Notes under the pieces: generated by a model | Databases searched by the model: none | What the model saw: only the letters and a program-made list of their open reading frames with translations | What the model was told of the DNA's origin: nothing | Made by a program: the position numbers and the translations under genes | Part shown: in pieces, positions 56,935-64,000 of the stretch | Layout: each line of letters opens with the position of its first letter | How positions within the stretch are numbered: the stretch's first letter is position 1 | Source of the DNA: Flaccisagitta enflata | Lineage: Eukaryota > Chaetognatha > Sagittoidea > Aphragmophora | DNA length: 64,000 bases | Assembly: GCA_965153355.1 (NCBI GenBank) | Contig: OZ231127.1 | Span: 79,980,001 to 80,044,000 of the forward strand | Direction: 5' to 3'

Positions 56935-58550
56935 AAGGCCGGATACACGGCTATCCTAGTCGTGTGCGGGTGGGCAGGAGCAGTGCTGGAGAAGGTCACC
57001 AGGGCATCTTGGAAGGAGCCGTATGCTCAAAAACTCATAAACTCCGAAAAAGTAAATAGTCGCAAAAGTGTCAGATGGTCAGCGGTACCCGTTGCCCCTA
57101 TGAGAGTGTTTGTGGGTGTTAGGTGGTTAGAGGGGCAGCGGCCCCGAAGGGGCCGATGACCTATGCTGTTTTTATTTGAACCTCAAGGCTTGAATTAGAG
57201 CCTGGAGGCTATATTTGGGGCCTTAAGGCTGAGATTTGGGCCCTGAGCTTGGGATTTGAGCTTGGAGGCTGGGATTTTAGCTTGGAGGCTGGAATTTGAG
57301 CTTTGAGGCTAGGATTCGGGGCTCGAGACTATGATTTGAGCCTTGGGGCTGGGATTTGAGCCTTGGGGCTGGGATTTGAGCCTCGAGTCTGGATTTGAGC
57401 TTTGAGGCTTTGGTTTGAGCCTTCAGGCTGGAATTTGAGCCCTGAGGCTGAGATTTGAGCCTCAAGGCTGGGATTCAAGCTTCAAAGGTAGGATTTGAGC
57501 CTCGAGGCTAGGATTTGGGCCTCGAGACTAGGATTTGGGCCTCGAGACTAAGATTTGGGCCTCGAGGGGGGGGGGACGGAGAAGAAGAAGAAGAAGAAGG
57601 AGAACCAGTCGCCCAAGGGCAATATGTGGTCAGCGATACCCGTTGCCCTGCTATGTATGAGGGTGATTGAAGGTGATGGGTAGCAGGGCAGCGGCCCCGA
57701 AGGGGACGATGTCCTGTAGAACACAGGGGGACTTTCGTTCGTTCTTCCATCCATCCTTCCGTGTGTGCAGATTTGAGCCTCGAGGCTGGGATTTGAGCCT
57801 CAAAGCTGGGATTTGAGCCTCAAGGCTGGGATTTGAGCCTCAAGGCTGGGATTTGAGCCTTGAGGCTGGGATTTGAGCCTCGAGGCTGGGATTTGAGCCT
57901 CGAGGCTGGGATTTGAGCCTCGAGGCTGGGATTTGAGCCTCGAGGCTGGGATTTGAGCCTCGAGGCTGGGATTTGAGCCTCGAGGCTGGGATTTGAGCGT
58001 CGAGGCTGGGATTTGAGCCTCGAGGCTGGGATCTGAGCCTCAAGGCTGGGTTTTGAGCCTCAAGGCTGGGATTTGAGCCTCAAGGCTGGGATTTGAGCCT
58101 CGAGGCTGGGATCTGAGCCTAAAGGCTGGGTTTTGAGCCTCAAGGCCGGGATTTGAGCCTCGAGGCTGGGATTTGAGCCTCGAGGCTGGGATTTGAGCCT
58201 CGAGGCTGGGATTTAACTCACAAAGCGGGGGCGGGGGGGGACGCACGCATGGACGGACGGACGGACAAATGAACGAACGAACGAACGAAAGTCCCCCTGT
58301 GTTCTACAGGACATCGTCCCTTTCAGGGCCGCTGCCCAAGAAGGAGGAGAAGGAGAAATTTCCCCTTTGTGAGAAAGCATAGGTCATCGGCCCCTTCGGG
58401 GCCGCTGCCCAAAAGGGACCGACCGACCGACCAACCAACCAACCGTCCTACCAACCAACCGACCGACCAACCAACCGACCAACCGACCGACCGACCAACT
58501 GACCGACCGACATAGCGGGGTGTTGAGTCGCGTAGCACGCGACTAAAAAC
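56935..58550 (-). repeat. Family A repeat with a family C element in its core
   Basis: Left end AACAAGGCCGGATACACGGC with TCGTGTGCGGGTGGGCAGGA. Right end has GACCGACC-type core, CATAGCGGGGTGTTGAGTCG and CGTAGCACGCGACTAAAAA. Between them lies family C (57063-58413), so the two families are nested. Confidence 0.8.
57063..58413. repeat. Family C with 20 bp palindromic minisatellite
   Basis: CAGCGGTACCCGTTGCCCCT and GGGGCAGCGGCCCCGAAGGG at left; inverted end at about 58300-58413. At 57775-58215 about 22 nearly identical units GCCTCGAGGCTGGGATTTGA occur. Each unit carries the palindrome GCCTCGAGGC. Diverged units extend back to 57180. The Pro/Ser/Leu frames are artefacts. Confidence 0.88.
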
Positions 58551-58787
58551 AATTGCAATATTATCTTAGAAAATGTAAGTCCAGACGACATCTTCTGTAA
58601 TCGATTTGATACGTGCATTTTAGCGTTTTACTATATATCAAGTATATTCACATGCCGGAAACATGTAGTGATTACTATGCTGCTTTGATCTGACTTGATA
58701 TTTAGCGAGAGAACATTGCCATATAGCATGTCAGTTATCAATGTAAATCTGTAACGGCCACTTAATCAATAATATCATCTTGCAATA

Positions 58788-58960
58788 CAGTTGAATCCCT
58801 CTCCAACGGATTTCAAGGGACTAACAAATATTATCTGTGATAAGTGGAATTCTGTTAGATTTAATATAGAAAATTAAAAAAAGTTGAAGGCACTATGAAT
58901 TTGCATCTATTCTAGGCGGAATCCCGTTATTGGCGGATCCGTTAGAGCGGGGTTCAACTG
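58788..58960. mobile_element. Family F MITE, most complete copy
   Basis: CAGTTGAATCCCTCTCCAAC and, reversed, CAGTTGAACCCCGCTCTAAC; TA at 58786-58787 and 58961-58962; 173 bp, with subterminal CGGAATCCCGTTATTGGCGG. Confidence 0.88.
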
Positions 58961-59115
58961 TATCTTAAACTTCATCTAAATTGCGATTTACATTCCGCCG
59001 CGTTATAACTTGGGTTTGGGAGAATTAATTACAAGGCACATGTCCTAATACTAGATTTTAGTAGAAGGAACAAATTCTTGCATGCCGGTCAATCTCAACT
59101 TTTTCTTCTCAACTC

Positions 59116-59116
59116 A

Positions 59117-59175
<59 letters not shown>

Positions 59176-59182
59176 TTCTTCT

Positions 59183-59247
<65 letters not shown>
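59116..59247. repeat. (TTC)n then (CT)n microsatellite
   Basis: About 23 TTC units followed by about 30 CT units. Confidence 0.95.
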
Positions 59248-59249
<2 letters not shown>

Positions 59250-59252
<3 letters not shown>

Positions 59253-60540
59253 CTTTTTCTTATTTTTTTTTGGGCTATTCTTTATTCCTGCAAATCTTTT
59301 TTTCATTGGATGTTAGACGGGGGACATATGCTGTTCCTACAATCGTTCTTCTTCGCCGAATTTATGCAGCAAATTTTCAACACTTGATTTTACTTGAAAA
59401 TTTTAAGATTTAGCACCACAACCATAAAGATCTCCAAGAGATGATTTTATCAAAATCTATACATGTCCCAGGAATAAAAGTTTTTCACAATATCCATGAT
59501 ATATCTTTTTTTTCTGATCGATTACTACTGGTTTATCTACAATTGACAAGGATGAACTAACGATTTTACATTCAAGTAGTATGTTTCCTCCTGCTGAACG
59601 CTTAGATAGGAGCAAATGGTACAACAGTACACATTTCCATTGAACAACCTGATTCCTGGGATGATTACAGTGTATTGAACCAATAGACTTTCTTTAGGGG
59701 AAAGAAAACTTAAATGAAAATGAAATTTTTAAAATCATTTTACGCAAGAAGAAAGTGTTACAGGATCGGTGGACATGACAAGTATTATTACATCTTCAAA
59801 GATCGAATGAGAAAATCAAAGTAAGGTCAATACTTAGCTCACACTCGACTTATCCACGAAGTTGAATAAGAGGCTGAAAGAAATCTAGCAAAGGAAATCT
59901 ACCTAAATTTGGCATTAACTGAAGTTAAAAAGGCTTAGGTAAAACAGAAAATCATAACCTTTCCGTCATTGGATTATTTTGCGCTTAAAAAACTACTTTG
60001 CTGAAACAGCCAAAAAGATCAAGTGTGAGCTAACTAGAAGATGATGAATAAAACAATTGGCTTTTCTGCTTTATGAACCGTCAAAACAGTTGGAGTAAAT
60101 AATGCGTTGGTAATAAAACTTACTGTTCAGTACATGGGCAAAGACAGTTTTGTTCAAAACTGCACATTAGACATTAAAATAATTAAAGTCAGGTTGATCA
60201 GACTGACAGATCATCTGATATTTGAATATTTGAATAGTTGAATTATTGACTTTCATCAAGAGACCGATATGTCCCTAAACATTTGTAACTGAACATTAAT
60301 TACAACAGGTAGCAAAAACAGATGTTTTTTTCTTGACAGAGTTATTTGAAAAGAAAAATATTTCAACAAAAAAAATGGAGTTATCAATTGGTATAGGAGA
60401 TTAGATTGAATATTAAAAACAAATATCAGATAAAATTGTATGTGTTACTATTTAAAAAAAGAAACCAGAAAGAAACACAATTTGTTACCCTGCGTTATCA
60501 ATACTTGTTATAATGGATGACTTGGTGACTAAATTTTTTG
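59250..60540. other. No gene or repeat recognised
   Basis: AT-rich unique DNA, presumably intron or downstream region of the NELL-like gene. No Cys-rich splice-bounded frame was seen. Confidence 0.4.
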
Positions 60541-60775
60541 GGGGCGTTTCTAGTCAGAGACAAATGCGTTTTTAATGGGCCAGTCGGTCCCTTGCTACGT
60601 TTTCGTTCCGCTTAACTATGCTCGCTTGCTTGCTCACTCCGTTCACGGGCTCGCTCGCTCACTCACTTCGCTCACTCCCTTGTCGGATGGTTGATATTCT
60701 TGAATACATGTTTACGCTGTAAACGCGTTCAATGGGAACAAACGCGTTTTTCGTCGTCACTAGAAATACGGCCCT
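60541..60775. repeat. Family G repeat, copy 3
   Basis: Ends GGCGTTTCTAGTCAGAGACA and, reversed at right, GGGCCGTATTTCTAGTGACG. The middle is GCTCGCTCGCTCACTCACTT, with CGCGTTTACAGCG-like arms. Probable MITE. Confidence 0.65.
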
Positions 60776-61766
60776 ATCTTTAATGACTGGTTTCGGGTGC
60801 TGGCAATCTCTTCCATTTGTCATTTGCGTCTGATTCATTTAATCCTTTTTACATTGAATTTTATACCGTTTCCATTTTATGTAGGAAATGTCCTTTTCTA
60901 GTCTGTGCTCAACTGATCATTCATTGTGATTCCCCATTTCCTTCCCTTTTCTCTGCCCCCATCACATGGTCGCCGACCCTTCCCTTCCCTGCCCCCAGCC
61001 CTAAATCAATAACCTATTCAATTCACTCAATCCCAGCCTAGGTCTAAATGCCCAGCCCGGGTTCAAACTCAATCCCATCCAAAATGTTTCATGAAAATAT
61101 CGTTTATTACATCCTTGTTATTCAATGACTTCACTCATTTCTGATGTTGTACAGCTAGTTTAGAATTAGGCCGCTGTCCAAAAAAAAAAAGGAAAAAATA
61201 AAAAGAACAGAAAAACACAGACTTCTGAATTGTATTTTGATATAGTCAAAATTTAGACATCTTTGAGCTTCGAGGCCTAAAGACAGGAAAGAGAAGAAGA
61301 TCTCAATGAACTCTAGATAAACAAATACTCCCCTAAAACCCATTTAGTTACCACTCCATGGAGCTGCTACCCTCGTCCTTTTTCTATAAATGGTAACTAC
61401 GTTGGAGTTATCCGTACTTGTGTGGTGGTAGGCTGGATTGTGTGCCTACTTGCATGCACAGGAGCCTATGTATGTTTGCGCGTAATACTACACTTTTTAC
61501 GTGGCCGTCAATGTTTCAGCTTTTAGCGAGCGGCTTTTTATTTCAGATTTCTTCGGTTACGGCTGAGTGTTGTCATTAACATGTATTCACTATTCAACAT
61601 TTGCGTTGAGATTGTAAAAGAATAAAGTTATCTCTCGCACTTTGCAACAATAAAGACGACAACTCGCATCACCTCATTGGCCAACGTCGGATGGGCAGGA
61701 CCGCAGGGATGGAAACACCCAAAACGTACTTCATGCCCAATAGATGGACCGACCATGACATCCATA
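60776..61766. other. No gene recognised
   Basis: Mixed-composition unique sequence. Short frames at 60817-61041 and 61155-61343 have no family traits. Confidence 0.35.
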
Positions 61767-62345
61767 AACAAGGCCAAGAGATGTCCAATAGATGCGTCCT
61801 CTTTAGATGTAAGATATTTTCATACAAATTATTAAGATATAAAGATATGAAGATATAATAGTATGAAAATGTAAAGATTCAGAGATAAAGAGAAAAACAT
61901 AAAATGATTCCTCTCTTCCCTCCCCCCACACCTGCCCCCCCCCACGCGTTTTAAAAATTGAAATGAAGACATAAAGGAGACATATAGGAGACAAAAGAGA
62001 CAAAAGAGACAAAAGAGACATAAGAGACATAAGAGACATAAGAGACATAAGAGACATAAGATGCCTAAGATATATAAGAGAAATGAGAGAAATAAGAGAA
62101 ACAAGAGATATAAGAGATATAAGAGACATATAGGAGACAGAAGAGACATACAGGAGACAAAAGAGACAAAAGAGATGAAAGAGACATAAGATATTTAAGA
62201 GACATGAGGAGACATGAAGAGAAATGAAGAGAAAACCTTGAAAATCGTGTTTTGAAATTTTTGCGTTACGGACACACGGACACACAGACCTACCGACCAA
62301 GGGACAGACCCTCTTATAGAGATGCGAGGACGCATCTGAAAAGAC
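61767..62345 (-). repeat. Family B repeat, copy 2 (uninterrupted)
   Basis: AACAAGGCCAAGAGATGTCC, ATAGATGCGTCCTC, AAGATATAAAGATATGAAG, then an AGAGACATA array, GACCAAGGGACAGACCCTCT and the palindromic end GAGATGCGAGGACGCATCTG. It is the inverted counterpart of 30187-31545 and carries the empty site of its MITE. Confidence 0.85.
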
Positions 62346-62584
62346 AAATAAAACCCGTGCCTCTCAGTAAAACTGTCTTTTTCCATGGATACTGCAAATG
62401 GCGAAGATTGAGAATTTTTTTTTTTTTTTTATACTTGTACAACTGTTCAGTGTAAAAACCTGTTACACAAAGAGTTAGTTTTATGAATCTTAGATAAAAC
62501 AAGGCCAACACCTATAGGTCGCGTGGGAGACATAACTGAATTGACCAGATTCTCAATTTAATCTCTTTGATTCACCCTATCAAC

Positions 62585-63355
62585 TTAATTCTGATAAGAT
62601 TGACTTAGATTAGATTGACTTAGATTAGATTGACTGAGATTAGATCGACTTAGATTAGATCGACTTAGATTAGACTGATTTAGATTAGATTGACTTAGAT
62701 TAGATTGACTTGGATTAGATTGACTTAGATTGACTATGATTAGATGGATGTAGATTAGATGGACAGAGATTAGATGGATGTAGATTAGATGGACGCAGAT
62801 TAGATGGATATAGATGGACTTAGATTAGATGGACTTTGATCAGATGGACTTAGATCAGATGGACTTTTATTAGATGGACTTAAATTAGATGGACTGAGAT
62901 TGACTTAGATGGATTGAAATTAGATGGACTTAGATTGGCATAAATTGACTTAGATTAGATTAATACATATTGACAATTGACAATTAGATTGACTTACATT
63001 AGATGGACTTAAACTAGATTGACTTAGATTAGATTGACTTAGATTGACTTAGATTCGATTGACTGAGATTAGACTGACTTAGATAGATTCAGATTTGTTT
63101 GACTTAGATTAGATTGACTTAGATTAGATTGACTTAGATTAGATTGATTTAGATTAGATTGACTTAGATTAGATTGACCTAGATTAGATTGACTCAGATT
63201 AGATGGACTTGAATTAGATTGACTTAGATTGGATTGACTTAGATTGACTTAGATTAGATTGACTTATATAAGATTGACTTGGAATGAATTAGATTAGATT
63301 GACTTAGAATGACTAAAACTGACTTAAATTGACTTTAAATGACTTAATATGACTA
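62585..63355. repeat. 15 bp minisatellite GATTGACTTAGATTA
   Basis: Around 50 units of GATTGACTTAGATTA with GATGGACTTAGATTA variants in the middle and truncated units throughout. AT-rich, with stops in every frame. Confidence 0.93.
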
Positions 63356-63369
63356 AATGACTAAAATGA

Positions 63370-63541
63370 CAGGTGAATCCCGCTACAACGGATCCACTTT
63401 TAGTGGAAATCCGCCTGAAACAAATATTTTTGATTCATTTCTCTTGTTTTCTTTAGTTCTTAAATTGGCTTTAATAGAATTTTGCACTGAAAAGATGAAA
63501 TTTTTTTGTCCCCCAAGATCCGTTGGAGCGGGATTTAAATG
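63370..63541. mobile_element. Family F MITE, diverged copy
   Basis: CAGGTGAATCCCGCTACAAC and, reversed at right, CATTTAAATCCCGCTCCAAC. The right flank is TA, the left flank is altered (GA). It borders the 15 bp minisatellite. Confidence 0.7.
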
Positions 63542-63544
63542 TAA

Positions 63545-64000
63545 GATGAATATGTGATTGCGCTCTGTCCAGTCATTTGTCAAAATGACATAGCCTAAGT
63601 TTTTCTTCGACTTTTCTCATACATGAGAACCCAACAGGAACGAGATTGTGTAGTATTTCATCATACTTGGGGCACAATGTTCTGTCAAAACGTTGAAGAA
63701 AGTGAATTTCACATAAAAAAGAAAAAAAAACAATCGTTTTCAAGACAACTTCTCTCGTTTTTTTAAATGTCATGTTTTCTTTTCTTTTTTTCTTCTTGTT
63801 CAGGCTACGATTTTTTTTTAACGATGATTAGGATTTCAGGAACTCCCTCTCATCACTAAAGGGGGGCCACTCAGTATGTCCGTCTTGGAGCAGATGATGT
63901 GGAAGTATTACTAGTATATCCCCACATACGGTTTATGTGCCCTGATTCTGAATGATAAAAAAAAGTTGCAAAATGACGAATAAATGCAGATTACCTGTTG
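63545..64000. other. No gene recognised
   Basis: T-rich tract at 63777-63825, otherwise unique sequence to the window end. Confidence 0.35.

Noticed and set aside
57840-58246. Repetitive Arg/Leu/Pro/Ser frames
   Set aside because: Translation of the 20 bp family C minisatellite; the repeated peptide follows from 60 bp super-periodicity.

Overview
The window is nuclear DNA of an invertebrate animal. It shows spliced genes with GT-AG introns, extracellular metazoan modules (vWA, VWC, EGF), a BEL/Pao LTR retrotransposon, many TA-flanked MITEs and an extreme load of microsatellites and minisatellites. I cannot name the species. Exons were assembled by hand from open frames, splice motifs and phase agreement; no transcript or database evidence was available.

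Left third, minus strand (1 to 18.2 kb, possibly further right): a membrane-anchored von Willebrand factor A protein. Four phase-compatible exons (18002-18176, 14165-14388, 13358-13652, 12274-12402) give one vWA domain with a complete MIDAS metal site followed by a transmembrane helix. A cytoplasmic-tail exon runs off the left edge (1-61). The 12.2 kb intron before that tail exon holds a complete BEL/Pao retrotransposon (764-10738) in the opposite orientation, with 543 bp LTRs differing at 6 positions. Its gag is split by a 1.76 kb hAT-type element with an 8 bp target duplication, and that element contains a foldback repeat.

Middle (18 to 43 kb): no confident gene except one weak candidate exon. 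The DNA is a mosaic of MITEs (several with TA duplications, some nested), a decayed Tc1-like element, a 46 bp minisatellite of about 30 copies, long GA/CT tracts and several interspersed repeat families. Families A and B are unusual: both have one end reading ACAAGGCC, a short palindrome at the other end, and a core filled with different simple repeats.

Right third, plus strand (about 44.6 to 56.6 kb, continuing beyond): a secreted multidomain gene. Exons 2-17 join in phase through coiled coil, two VWC, six EGF (several calcium-binding type) and further VWC modules, which is the order of NELL proteins. The N-terminal thrombospondin/LamG domain of NELL is not visible; the candidate first exon is low-complexity.

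The most interesting signal is that several exon-intron junctions in both genes have been tandemly amplified. NELL-like exon 12 has about four copies of its acceptor side upstream and seven in-frame donor copies (54 bp apart) downstream. Exon 13 is followed by about six 50 bp copies of its donor junction. The last 12 codons of the third vWA exon are amplified about 17-fold into the following intron. These arrays could generate length-variable protein isoforms or be a by-product of repeat expansion at splice sites.
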